Source of the DNA: Cycas panzhihuaensis
Taxonomy: Eukaryota; Cycadophyta
DNA length: 64,000 bases
NCBI GenBank assembly: GCA_023213395.1
Contig: CM041465.1
Location: forward strand, 14,012,001 to 14,076,000
Direction of reading: 5' to 3'
How positions within the stretch are numbered: the first letter of the stretch is position 1; the number at the start of each line of letters is the position of its first letter. Positions 45,749 through 56,600 of this stretch are shown here, in pieces. A program made the position numbers and the translations under genes. The notes under the pieces are model-generated. The model was not told where the DNA came from and did not search any database. It saw only the letters and a program-made list of their open reading frames with translations.

Positions 45749-46700
45749 ATGTCTTCATAGTTCAAGCAATATGTGAATTGCATTATAAAAAGAAAAGAAA
45801 ATTAGGACATGTGGTTCACTAGTATTAGAAATACTACAAAGTATGAAGGTCTGTGGAGAGATTATTTATACCTTACACCATCTATTATAGCTACAGCTAC
45901 CTCAGTTGCTTCTAGAGGAGGTGCTCTAACTACTCCCACTGAAGCTGTAGCTAAATGCCAATGGGAACTTGATGATGATAAAATCTATGTAAGGATACTA
46001 CTTGTCACTAATTATTCCTTGTATAATCTCATTGATGAAGCTATACATGATACATAATGGAAAGTTCTTGAAGTTCTTAAGAAGAAATTTGACACTAAAT
46101 CAAACTTAGAATTTGTTCACTTAGTGTTGAAGATGAACAAATTAAAAATGCAAAAAGGACACATAAGTGAGACAATTAATCTCCTTCATCCAATCAAGCA
46201 AGCAATTGATAAAGATTTTAAAACTCAATGCATTACATGGGTTTTCTTAATTCAGTCATGTCTCCATATCCCAGATTACAAAAATCTACTAGGAAGTCTT
46301 CAATCTAGTGGCACTTTGAAGACCTTAAACTTTGAGCCTCTTGTTGATAAGTTCATTGAATTTGATAAGACTTTTGATACCAACTTTGCCACTATATCAG
46401 ATCTAGTCGATGCTGCTTTCAAAGTGGAGGAAGATCTTCGTTATACTAAAAATCAAGGTCAATACTCTCACAGGGGTGGTAATCTCCATGGAAGAGGAAG
46501 AGGTAAACAACAAGGACAATGTCCTCTTGGTTAACAGGCTCCTCAACTCGAACAAAAATAGTGTCAAGGCCAAGGCAAAAATAATCAACCTGGATCTAGA
46601 TCCAGTAATTAGAGACAATCCAACCAACCCAATACTTCTTATAGGATTGGAAATCAAACAATTATGTGCCAAAGGTGTAATAGAAAAGATATTATACCTA
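45749..46700 (+). pseudogene. Copia B gag pseudogene with broken zinc knuckle
   Basis: The ATG at 45749 is taken as start; stops follow soon, then long stretches are open (45809-46055 and 46124-46534, same frame). Features: DMWFTSIRNTTKYEGLWRDY, then KNLLGSLQSSGTLKTLNFEPL, then the basic RGGNLHGRGRGKQQGQ. The knuckle MCQRCNRK is followed by a one-base deletion near 46682. The rest, reading HYTKNC if two changes are reversed, is thus out of frame. The region is the best-read member of the copia A/B family. Confidence 0.88.
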
Positions 46701-46709
46701 AAATTGTAG

Positions 46710-47380
46710 AACTTCCACCAATAAACTATCAAGCTATCAACAATGTTATCGTACATATAATGTTGATAATACTTCTTTTGAAGATGCTTTTGGTGGAATG
46801 CAATTTACTCATGCACACCTTCAAAGAATTGGGACCACTTCATCAAATGTTGTTGATAGATCCACTAAGTATATTGAGGCTCATTGTGACTATGCTTATT
46901 TACTTTTGCCTTCACCACTTAGAGTTGCAAATAGTGCCACCTCAAATACTTCATCGTAGATCATGGATACTGGAGCAACATAACACATGACTTATCATCA
47001 CCAGTTCTTTCAGGATTTTGACTCTAAAGTTCATGGTGTTGTACACATGGATGACAAATCATCTTAGCTAGTTGAAGGACTTGGAATTATTTGCCTAAAA
47101 CTCCTAGGCCTTCCAGATTTTACCCTTGTTGATGTTTTATATATTCTTGCTCTGAAGTAGAACCTACTCTCCCTATCCAACCTTGTCTTTCATGGATTTG
47201 GTCTAAGTGTAACTATAAATAATCAAACTCTCTATGTCATTCACCCTCCTTCAAATGTTGTAGTTATAACCAGAATTCTTGATGGTAAATTTTTTTACCT
47301 AATTGGCTCACCATCCTCTAAAGCCAACTATGTCAATGATAACTCTACTTTTACCACAACCCTGACTCCTTAAAAGTTGT
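46710..47380 (+). pseudogene. Copia B protease pseudogene
   Basis: After the frameshift, the true frame reads SFEDAFGGMQFTHAHLQRIG and, at 46960-46980, IMDTGAT with a stop directly after it. DTGAT is the copia protease active site. Downstream, GVVHMDDKSS and LPDFTLVDVLYIPAL-like blocks fit the domain. Stops recur. Confidence 0.82.
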
Positions 47381-48130
47381 CCCAAGCATCCCTATGTCAT
47401 GCTCATATGAGCCATATCAAAATTGATTGTTTAAGAGAATTATATGTCACTCTTCCTAGTATGCCTAGGCTCTCCTCTAAGCCCTTCAAATGTGAAGCAT
47501 GTATCATTACCAAATCTTATAGACAACCCATTCCTTATAGTTAGTGGAAATCTAGCCAACCTTTGTAGCTTGTATACTCAGATATATGTGGTCCTATGCC
47601 CATCCCTTCTCTCAAATAGAAGTGCTACTATATTACTTTCATTAATGATTTTACCAAGCAAGTATGGGATACTTTCTTGCAAAGAAAGATGAAGTTTTTT
47701 CTATGTTTCAAGCTTTCAAGACCCGTGTGGAAAATGAATCTAGATTCAAGATCAAAATACTTATGACTGATAATGGTGATGAGTACATGTCTAATGAGTT
47801 TGAATCATCCCTACATCAACATGGAATCAAACATCATACCACTCTTATAGGTGCACGCCAACAAAATGGAGTTGTTGCGCCCATGAATAGGACCATTATG
47901 AACATGGCTCATGCTATGCTGGTATATAAGAGCATCCTTATCTATCTTTGGGCTGAGGCTATTTGGACTGTCATGTATTACATCAACACTTTTAGTCCCT
48001 CCAAGCTCAGCCCCTCTCCACATGAAATGTGGTATGGAAAAACCCTCTCTATCTCCCACTTTAAAATTTTTGGCTCTACTTATTATGCCCACATTCTAAA
48101 GGAACATAGAAATAAGCTCTAAGATAGAGC
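47381..48130 (+). pseudogene. Copia B integrase pseudogene
   Basis: The zinc-binding part reads HAHMSHIKIDCLREL...CEACIITKSYRQP (47395-47540, with H, H, C, C present). The first Asp is in LVYSDICGPMP. Near 47666 a one-base frameshift leads into the long frame 47664-48122, with LMTDNGDEYMSNEF (second Asp) and RQQNGVVAPMNRTIMNMAHA. The catalytic Glu expected before RMNR is Ala here (GCG) and the next Arg is Pro, so it is inactive. The tail HFKIFGSTYYAHI is normal for copia. Confidence 0.9.
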
Positions 48131-48402
48131 CCTCAAAGGCATCTTTGTCAGATACCTTATGGAAAAAAAGTGTATAAGGTTTTCATACCTTCACAATGTA
48201 AAATCATTATCATTAGAGATTTTATCTTTGTAGAGACTAAAGATCAATTACTGAAACTTGACTCCAAGATGCCTTCATACCAATTTAGTAATGCTACTAA
48301 AATTAATGACCAGATTCTAAAATTTAGGGGGGAAGATTCTCAATAATTGCTCAAAATCTTGGAATCTGATAATAGAGCCATGAAGGATACAAGCTATGAC
48401 TC
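48131..48402 (+). pseudogene. Copia B integrase C-terminus, truncated by gypsy 2
   Basis: Text such as DRALKGIFVRYLMEKK (about 48122-48170) and KIIIIRDFIFVETKD-like (about 48200-48245) is the copia integrase C-terminal region before RT. It is cut at 48402, where gypsy 2 begins. The RT and RNase H of copia B are expected beyond the right end of the window. Confidence 0.75.
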
Positions 48403-49276
48403 TGATCCTAAAGTAGATCTTAATTGGTGAAGAAATCAATTATCAACCTTTCTCCTTGAGATCTTGGGAGTTAGTGTAGAAATCCCAATAACATCAAAAT
48501 AAGAATTAGCCCACAAAAGGAAATTCTACACCAAATAATTTATACTTACCATTGCTCCAAAAGTAAGAAGAGTAATACTTTTATTAAACTATAAAAATCT
48601 TTATTTAATGGTGGAGAAAACAACTAGCAAAAGAATGGTCAAGTTACAAGGAATAGATGATATGATTATACCATCAGGGGGACTCCAACCCTCCAAATGT
48701 TTTCCTAAGGATGCTTCCCAAGTCAAGTACCTTTAACATCTAAGAACCAAGTCTCCAACCACATAAATGAGCTCAATAGGGCTCAATTTATAGAAATAAA
48801 CCCAAATTGCATGTTTAACAAGTGGAAATCACGTAGGTATAACCATTAACAACCAGAATGCATGTTGTCCAAGTGGCCTTCATGTAATTCTAAGAAGTTG
48901 CAGCTTGTACCTAGGCTTAACAAACTCTAATTCAGTTATAATTTGTTACACATATAGGAACACATGTCCCTATAACATCCTTAAAATTTTATATTATTTG
49001 GATATCATTTGGATACATTGTCATTAATTTAATAATAATATATATTTGTTATTTTTCTGCTAGTTGTGGGATCAATTTTCTACAAAATAAGACTTAAAAT
49101 CTAATCAAATGATATTTTATGAACCCCACCTTTTTCAAACATGTAGTGGGATGTGTCTTATTCCTTTCCACGAAATTTCATATAAGTTTGATACCATTTA
49201 GCCCTATCTCTTTCAGTTATACTAATGCCTAGCATTTTTTGCATCCTATAGACATATGGTAGATCCTCTTAGATCA
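48403..49276 (-). repeat. Gypsy 2 left (3') LTR
   Basis: The 874-bp LTR starts TGATCCTAAAG and ends CTTAGATCA. It aligns with 53912-54595 over the available length and with the gypsy 1 LTRs. The left flank is gactc. The polypurine tract GGAAGTGGAGCCA (minus) follows at 49277-49290. Confidence 0.9.
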
Positions 49277-49599
49277 TGGCTCCACTTCCTTGGAAAATAG
49301 CCAACTCTTGTTTGGCTTAGAATTAGAGATGGTGGAAGTGTTGTTATCCTTTTTTACTACTAAACCACTTGGCCTTACTAGGAAATTATCCTGCTACTCC
49401 AATCCTAAAATATTCATGTGTCTTATGTCTTATTTTGGTGGATTTTCTCTCTAAGATACAATCTTCCTTGAGAGGCTCCTCACTTTCCAAATACAAGTCA
49501 TCAACTGAAAGTAAAGTGAATTGGTCTTGCTCCTCATCTAGCATGAAGGACTCAAAGAGTTTTAAATATTTAGAATTTACTATTGAATATGTTTACATA

Positions 49600-50790
49600 T
49601 AAGGTGGAAGATCAAGTTAGAAAGCATTGCCACCTACTTTTCTCAAAATCTTGAATGGTCCATACCTTATAGGTTTGAGTTTCTTTCCTTCTCTTTTTAA
49701 CCTCTTCTTTCTCAAGTATAACCATAAAAAATCTCCTTCTTGAAAAGTACACTCTTTCTTATGCTTGTCATGTCTTTCCTTGTACTTTTTTTGAGTCCTT
49801 AGAAGTTGATCATGTACTTCTTTGTGGACTCTCTGGATCTTCTCTAAGTATCTTAAAGCCTTGTCATGCTCCTCCTTCTCTTTGATGGATCCTTCCTTAG
49901 CTTGCATGGAAAACTCTAAGTCAAGTGAGCTTTGAGGCAAGCATCATAAACAAACTTCAAAAGGTACTTTAGAGTGCGATGTATGCATTGCCCTATTAAA
50001 TACAAATTGTAGAAAAGCCAATGATTCATCCCAAGTCTTTAGATGCTTCGAATTGTATCCCCTCAATAAATGTACTAAAGTTTTATTCACTACTTTGGTT
50101 TGTCCATCTATTTGAGGATGGAAACTTGTACTCCTCTTCAATTTTGTATCCATCATCTCCCATAGTGTCTTCCAAAATGATGAAAGGAATCAAGTGTCAT
50201 GATCTAAAATGATAGAAGAAGGCAAGCCAAAATTCTTCTATACATGCTCAAAGAACAACTTAGCTGTTCTTGTTCCTGTGATTGTCTTCTTACAAGGTAT
50301 TGGACATATTATTTTACTAAACCTATCTACAACAATAAAGAGATAGTCATGTTCCTTCCTAATCATGGGAAGTCCCCCTAAGAAATCAATGGAGATACTT
50401 TCCTAAGGCCTAGTTGGAATAGGAAGTAATGTATACAATCCTAATTTTCTAGAAGAAGGCTTAGAAGTATTACATATTACACATCCTTTTACATTTTTTT
50501 TACATCATTTTATATTTTTGGCCATACAACATATCTTTTGAAGTTTGCTAAAGTCTTCTCTATACCAAAGTGACCAACTACTTTAGAAGTATGGGCTTCT
50601 CTAAGCCACTTGATCTTGTCTCCTTTTGATGGAACATAGAGCTGCTCCCCTTTGAAAAGTAGACCATCCTTCCAAGCAAGCTAGGAAGGTATTCCTTTCT
50701 CTATGTTCTCTAATTCTTCCTTTAAGGCCTCATCTTCATGGTACAAGTCTTTGTACTCTTCATGATGCATTGGATCCACCTGTAAACTCA
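49600..50790 (-). pseudogene. Gypsy 2 integrase pseudogene
   Basis: C-terminal frame 49617-49940 has KEVHDQLLRTQKKYKERHDK, GDFLWLYLRKKRLKREGKKL and IRYGPFKILRKVGGNAF. The core-end frame 49944-50156 has FHPQIDGQTKVVNKTLVHLL. The catalytic Glu in QTE is Lys (GAA to AAA), so the triad is broken. The zinc-binding part at about 50540-50790 is readable only in pieces. Confidence 0.9.
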
Positions 50791-50799
50791 CAAGAGAAC

Positions 50800-51260
50800 T
50801 AAAAACAAAAGCAGAAGAAGAAGTGGAACAAGGTGGTCTAGATAACATATCAGCAATTTTGTTAGTAGATCCCTTTTTATACTTAATTACAATGTTGAAT
50901 TATTGTAAATAACTCATCTACTTCATGTGTCTTGCTTGCTATAATTTACTTTGGGTTTTCAAAAATTGAAGAGACTTATGATCGGTATGAACTACAACCT
51001 CTTTTCCAAGTAAGTAGGACCTCCAATGCTTGCATGCTTGATGTAGTGCAAATATTTCTTGATCATATGTTAGGTAATTTTTCACCTGAGGGGTGAAGAC
51101 TTTTAAATAATAAGTAATAGGCTTCCCATCTTGAATAAGGACAACTCCCATCACATTTCCACCTGTATTAGCTTCTACTTCAAAAGGCCTTTGCAAATTT
51201 GGCATTGCCAAAACTGGTGCTTTACAAATTTTCTTCTTTAAAAGAAGAAAAGCTTCTTCC
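50800..51260 (-). pseudogene. Gypsy 2 RNase H
   Basis: The second half of the 181-residue open frame 50939-51484 covers the RNase H: APVLAMPNLQRPFEVEA, GGNVMGVVLIQDGKPITYYL, YDQEIFALHQACKHWRSYLL and EVVVHTDHKSLQFLKT. The Asp of VHTDH is present. The first Asp (normally in EVDAS) appears replaced (EANTGG). Confidence 0.9.
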
Positions 51261-52080
51261 TCCTTGGAACCCCAAGTAAATGTTTTACTAACTTTTGTCA
51301 ATCCATATAAAGGTGATGCAACTTGTGAGAAATGAAGAATAAACTTTCTCAAGTATTGATAAGCTCCTAAAAACCTTCTCACCTCAGTGGTGTTTGTTGG
51401 CTTAGGCCATTTGAGAATGGCTTGAGTCTTGAGTGCATCGATGCTTAACTTTCCTCCTCTAATCACAAAGCCTAAGAAGACCAAGTTCTCCTGCCAAATT
51501 CACACTACTTCACATTAAGATTCAAATGATGCCTAGTCATAGTCTTCAAAACTTCTTCTATGTACTATAAATTTTCCTCCCATGTGTTACTAAAAATCAA
51601 AATGTCATCAAGATAGACAACAACACAATTATCCAAGTAAGGCCTTAACACTTCATTCATTAGCCTCATGAATGTTGCAGGAGCATTACATAATCTAAAA
51701 GGCATAACCATCCATTTAAAGAATCCTTGCTTTGTTTTGAAGGTCGTCTTCCATGTGTCCTCCTCTTTGACCCTAACTTGGTGATAACCACTTTTCAAAT
51801 CCAACTTAGTAAAATAACAAGCATGTTGAATTTAATCAAGCAAATCATCTATGTGAGGTAAAGGGTAACAATTTTTAATTATAATTTTATTCAAAGCATA
51901 AAAGTCTATACATATTATCCACCCTCTATCCTTCTTAGGCACCAAGATAATTAGTCACCCACAAGGTAAACATGAAGGTCTTATGACCCCTTGATCAAGT
52001 AACTCCTCAACTTGCCTCTTTATCTCATTATTCTCTACAATGAAGTGCCTATACAAAGCAACATTAGGCAATGGTGCATC
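51260..52080 (-). pseudogene. Gypsy 2 reverse transcriptase
   Basis: The frame 51565-51804 opens [20 protein letters not shown] and contains [20 protein letters not shown] and [16 protein letters not shown], so the YLDD catalytic motif is intact. The C-terminal RT continues in 51260-51484 (FLGFVIRGGKLSIDALKTQ, TTEVRRFLGAYQYLRKF). A frameshift near 51490 separates them. The N-terminal part to about 52060 is in another frame. Confidence 0.93.
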
Positions 52081-52099
52081 TCCTACAAGAGTGATTTCA

Positions 52100-52720
52100 T
52101 GCTCTATCTTTCTCTTTGGTGGTAGCCCATCAACATGTTGAAATAGAATGTCATACCTTGTCTTTAACTCCTCAATTTGTTACATTTGTTTAGGTGATAT
52201 AAGAAGAGTGTGAGTAGAAGGACCTTCTTCATCTCTTAGCTCTTCTTTTCTCCTTACTATTAAGATGATAAATTTACCACATGCATTGATCATCCTTTTT
52301 GCTTGAGTGGATGAAATTAATGTTATCTTATCCAAGTGCTTCTTTGTGGCCTTTATGATGAAGCCCTTGTTATCCTTCATCAACCGATACTTTCTCTCCT
52401 TTTAATATAAGAGTGTATCTCGATCCCACAAGTAGGGACTCCCAAGAACAACATGGCATACATCTAATGGTACCACATCACATATCACTTCATCAACAAA
52501 AACATTAATTATGGAAAATTTGATTATACATTACTTTGATATTCGCATTTCCACATCTTTATGGATCCAACCAAGAGGATATGGGTGAGGGTGAGAAGTA
52601 GTTACCAACCCAAGGCTCTTTACCAAACTTTCTGAGATCAAATTATTTTAGCTCCCCAGATCTATAATGGCACCAATAATATTATTTCCTACTTGAAGCT
52701 TCAAGTGAAATAGTTCCTCC
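52100..52720 (-). pseudogene. Gypsy 2 protease region
   Basis: The frame at 52648-52881 ends in LQVGNNIIGAIIDLGS, the retropepsin active site with DLGS as in gypsy 1. Downstream, 52180-52383 covers the protease-RT linker (KATKKHLDKITLISSTQAKR). Confidence 0.78.
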
Positions 52721-53790
52721 CTTGTAGCATCATCTCCATAATTTGTAAGTAGAGTAACCTTCTCTTCTTCTCCTTCACTTTGAATCTCTACCTCAGAAAG
52801 TAGTGCTTTCCATTTTTTCTCTTTCTTAATTTCATATCCTTGATATGCTTTGGCTTTAGCTCTAGATGCAACTTCCATCACTTTGCTGCAATATGACCAC
52901 TAATATCATAATGTTTATAATAGTTAGAACTTTTAACAAAATTAGTTATTTTCTTATTTCCTTCTTGCCTTTTAGATGAGTATAATTTAAGATTCTTTTC
53001 ATACTTATTAAAAGTAAAAGTATAATCTTTAGACATGAATGTAGGTTTCTTGCTTTTACTTTCTATTGCAATAGCCATTTTACTTGCTTCTCCAATGGAT
53101 TGAACCTTAAAAATCCTTAGTTCCTTCCTTATGTATTCATATAATCCTCCAATGAATTTTATAAGAGTGCTATGTTCATCCATATTAATACCAAGTAGCA
53201 TGTCATGCCTAAAAAATAAAGAAATATAGTCTTAGACACATACACCTCTCCTTTGGCGTAAACATTGCCAAGTGATCCATTAGTCTTCCTCATGACTTAT
53301 GGGGTAGTACTGCTTCTTTATTACTTTCTTAAAATCCATCCATGAAAAAAAAAGATACATTATGAGTCTTCAAATATATATTCCACCATATCAATGCATG
53401 TTTACACAACTTGAGCCTAGAAAATGAAAGCTTTTGAGCATTACTATAAGCATAAATTATGAAGTAGGTTTCAAGTTGATCCAACCAATGGTCTAACTTT
53501 TTAGCATTTACCTCTCCATCATAAGTTGGAATATCTAACTTTGCCTCCACCTTGAAGGGTTGATAAGATGAAGTACCCTTACTTTCTTTAAATGAGTGCT
53601 TTAAGGTCTCCTCCTCTTCCTCTTTATGGTTGTGGTCATATGTGGATCCTCCTTCAACTTCCTTCTCTTTGCCTTTTCCCTTGACTAGAGTTAGAAGTTG
53701 GGTCATCATTTGTATCAAGACTTTTACGTTCTTCTCAAGCTTCTCAAATCTAATTTCTCCATCTTCTTTTTTAGCCATAGTGCTTGGATT
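52720..53790 (-). pseudogene. Gypsy 2 gag pseudogene
   Basis: The N-terminal frame 53329-53778 has FEKLEKNVKVLIQMMTQLL, FKVEAKLDIPTYDGEVNAKK and LDHWLDQLETYFIIYAYSNA, a normal gypsy capsid. The frame 52878-53201 ends in a zinc knuckle that reads YKHYDISGHIAAK then TGA: all three cysteines of C-x2-C-x4-H-x4-C are gone (Tyr, Tyr, stop) while His remains. Confidence 0.88.
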
Positions 53791-53893
53791 CTTTCTTGTC
53801 TTCTTGGTGATTACAACATAAGAAAAGCTTCACCTTTCTCTTGGTATTCTTTCCTTGACTATACCATTCAAGTCCCTACAACAAAGATCACAT

Positions 53894-53905
53894 GCTCTGA
53901 TACTA
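53894..53905 (-). other. Gypsy 2 primer-binding site
   Basis: The minus strand reads TAGTATCAGAGC, one change from the initiator-Met site, a few bases inside the 5' LTR. Confidence 0.82.
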
Positions 53906-53911
53906 AAAATA

Positions 53912-54595
53912 TGATCCCAAAGTAGAGCTTAATTGGTGAAGAAATCAATTATCAACCTTTCTCCTTGAGATCCTGGGAGTTAGTGTAGAAATCTCAATAA
54001 CATCAAAACAAGAATGAGCCCACAAAAGGAAATTCTATACGAAATAATTTATACTTGCCATTACTCCAAAAGTAAGAAGAGTAATACTTTTATTAAACTA
54101 TAAAAATCTCTATTTAATGGTGGAGAAAACAACTAGCAAAAGAATGGTCAAGTTACAAGGAATAGATGATATAATTATACCATAAGGGGGACTCCAACCC
54201 TCTAAATACTTCCCCAAGAATGCTTCCCAAGTCAAGTGCGTTTCACATATAAGAACCAAGTCTCCAACTATGTAAATGAGCTCAAGAGGGCTTAATTTAT
54301 AGAAAGAAACCCAAATTTCATGTTTAACAAGTGTCAATCATATAGGTATAACCACTAACAACCAGAATGCATGTTGTCTAAGTGGCCTTCATGCAATTCT
54401 AAGAAGTTTTGGCTTTTACCTCGGCTTAACGAATTCCAATTTAGCTCAAATTTGGTATACATATAGGAATGCATGTCCCCTTCACTTTCTCAAAACATTA
54501 GATTATTTGGATATCATTGGCTACATTTTCATTGATTTAATAATAGTATGTATTTGTTATTTTTTTGTTGGTTGTGGGATCAATTTTTTATAAAA
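53912..54595 (-). repeat. Gypsy 2 right (5') LTR, truncated by copia 3
   Basis: It begins TGATCCCAAAG and matches the left LTR until 'tataaaa' at 54595, about 190 bases before the LTR end expected from the left copy. There copia 3 starts with TGATAGAATAG. Confidence 0.9.
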
Positions 54596-55025
54596 TGATA
54601 GAATAGGCACATGCACACAGTCATCACATCATAGGAATTGAATTAAAACACAAGAAAATAACAATGCACATGTACACAGGGTTGATAAGTGGAAAACCCC
54701 TTCTGGGAAAAAAAACCACCTCCTAATCTAAGTTTTTATTGATAAATAAATGAAAACCAATACACAATAACTAACCCCCTAAAATAGCCTTGTTTCAGGC
54801 ATATGGACTGACCTCCTAGATTCCTGGAACTAATTCCATACATCTAGGAGACTAATAAATAGGACGGAGGTTCCTTGGAATGCGGTTCTGCATTTCAACG
54901 ACTATCCACAAGTCAATTAATTTTTAACATAAGTTTACAACTTTATAATCACTTAAATTATTTTTAAAACATGTGACTTAAATAATAACATTAAGAAACA
55001 CAAGTTTACACTATATAATCTAACA
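54596..55025 (-). repeat. Copia 3 left (3') LTR
   Basis: The 430-bp LTR starts TGATAGAATAGG and ends TATAATCTAACA. The pyrimidine run tccccctttа at 55026-55035 is the polypurine tract (TAAAGGGGGA on the minus strand). No partner LTR is in the window, so limits rest on TG...CA, the polypurine tract and the gypsy 2 LTR break. Confidence 0.82.
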
Positions 55026-55049
55026 TCCCCCTTTAATATAAACTTTTAT

Positions 55050-55650
55050 ACTGGAGAGAAAAGAAGAGCTTTATCACAATGATCCCCCTTTGATGGAGAC
55101 TTCTTTTATCTGCAATAAATCTCTAATATGTAAAAACTTTGGTTCAGTTAATGACTTCATAAGAATATCAGCAATCTATAAATCTGTTAGACAATAAGAC
55201 AAACAAACAAGATTATCAGTAACTAAATTATAAATAAAATGTTGATGTAATTTAATATGTTTAGTTCTAGAATGAGAAATAGGATTAGTAGCAATAGCAA
55301 TTGCACCTTGATTATTAACTTTAATTTTAATTGAAGAGTTTAGAGTCAGACCAATTTCATTTAGTAGTGATTTTAGCCAAAGTGCTTCTTTACCAGCTTC
55401 AACTAATGCTTGATATTTAGCTTCAGTTGTTGATAACACTAGTGCCTACATTTTTTTGCTAGACCAAGTAATAGGTAAGGAATCAATAAAAAATACATAA
55501 CCTGAAGTAGATTTATGATCATTTGAATCACCTGCCCAATCGAAATCAGTATATCCAGTTAATGTTTGTGGTTTATTACAAAAATTATAAGTTAAACTAT
55601 AAAACACAGTATTCTTTAGATAGCGTAAGATTTATTTAACTGCTTTCTAG
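55050..55650 (-). pseudogene. Copia 3 RNase H
   Basis: The frame 55176-55439 contains LSTTEAKYQALVEAGKEALW, IKVNNQGAIAIATNP and SRTKHIKLHQHFIYN, the standard copia RNase H. The first Asp region (DWAGDSND-like) is at about 55520-55550 in the same direction. Confidence 0.9.
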
Positions 55651-56600
55651 TGAGATTCATGTGGTTGTTGCATATATCAGGAGCATAAGGCAACAGCATA
55701 AGAAATGTTAGGGTGGGTGTGTGTAAGATAAATTAGACTACCAATGAGTTGTTTGGATAGAGTTGGATCACATAACAAAGTTGAACAATTAGTAGACAAT
55801 TTAACTCCTGATTGTAAAGGATTTGATACGGTTTTAGTATTTTCCATGTTAAACCACTAAATTAAATCGAGAATATACTTAGGTTGAGATGGTGTTATAT
55901 TTGAATGATTTTGATAAACTTGTAAACTTAGAAAGTAATGTAATAAACCTAAATCAGTCATTTCAAATTTGTTCATTAAAGCTGATTTGAGATGATGAAT
56001 ATTATAGGTTAATAATCCAGTGATAATAATGTCATCAACATAGAGAATTAGAATGGTAAGATTTTCATCTTCACGTTTAAAATAAAGATTTGGATCACTA
56101 ATACATCTAGTGTATCTAATGTGGATTCAGTAATTATCAACTTTGGTATACTAAGCTCGAGGATCTTGTTTTAAACCATAAATAGATTTTTTAAGTTTAC
56201 AAACTAAATTAAGATTTTCAATGAATCCAGGTGACTGTGACATGTAGATCTCTTCTTTGAGATCACCATTCAAGAAAGCACTCTTAACATCCATTTGGTG
56301 GATGTCCCAACCAAATTTGGCTGTAAGAGTAATAATTGTCTTGATTGTATTCATCTTTGCGACAGGAGCAAAGGTTTCATTACAGTCAATGCCATCTATT
56401 TGGGAAAATCCTTTGGCAACAAGGCAAGCTTTATATTTTTCCACTGCGCCTATTGAATTATATTTAGTCCTATAAACCCATTTATAGTCAACTACATTTT
56501 TCCCAGGTGGGAGAGGAACAAGATCCCAGGTGGAATTTTTAATTAAGGCAGTAAATTTAGTCTGTATAACATCTTACCATAGAGGATTGTTGCTGGCTTG
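55651..56600 (-). pseudogene. Copia 3 reverse transcriptase
   Basis: The frame 56151-56444 has KYKACLVAKGFSQIDGIDCN, ETFAPVAKMNTIKTIITLTA and QMDVKSAFLNGDLKEEIYM, then SIYGLKQDPRA (consensus LKQAPRA). The catalytic motif TILILYVDDIIITG is readable at 56020-56060 and intact. Scattered stops and frameshifts separate the two parts. Confidence 0.92.

Larger units (their letters stand above)
48403..54595 (-). mobile_element. Gypsy 2: gypsy element nested in copia B
   Basis: A minus-strand Ty3/gypsy copy of the same family as gypsy 1. The left LTR is complete (48403-49276); the right LTR (53912-54595) is cut by copia 3, so the missing LTR end and target duplication should lie beyond the window. 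Coding regions are clearly better preserved than in gypsy 1, with several frames above 100 residues. Confidence 0.9.
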
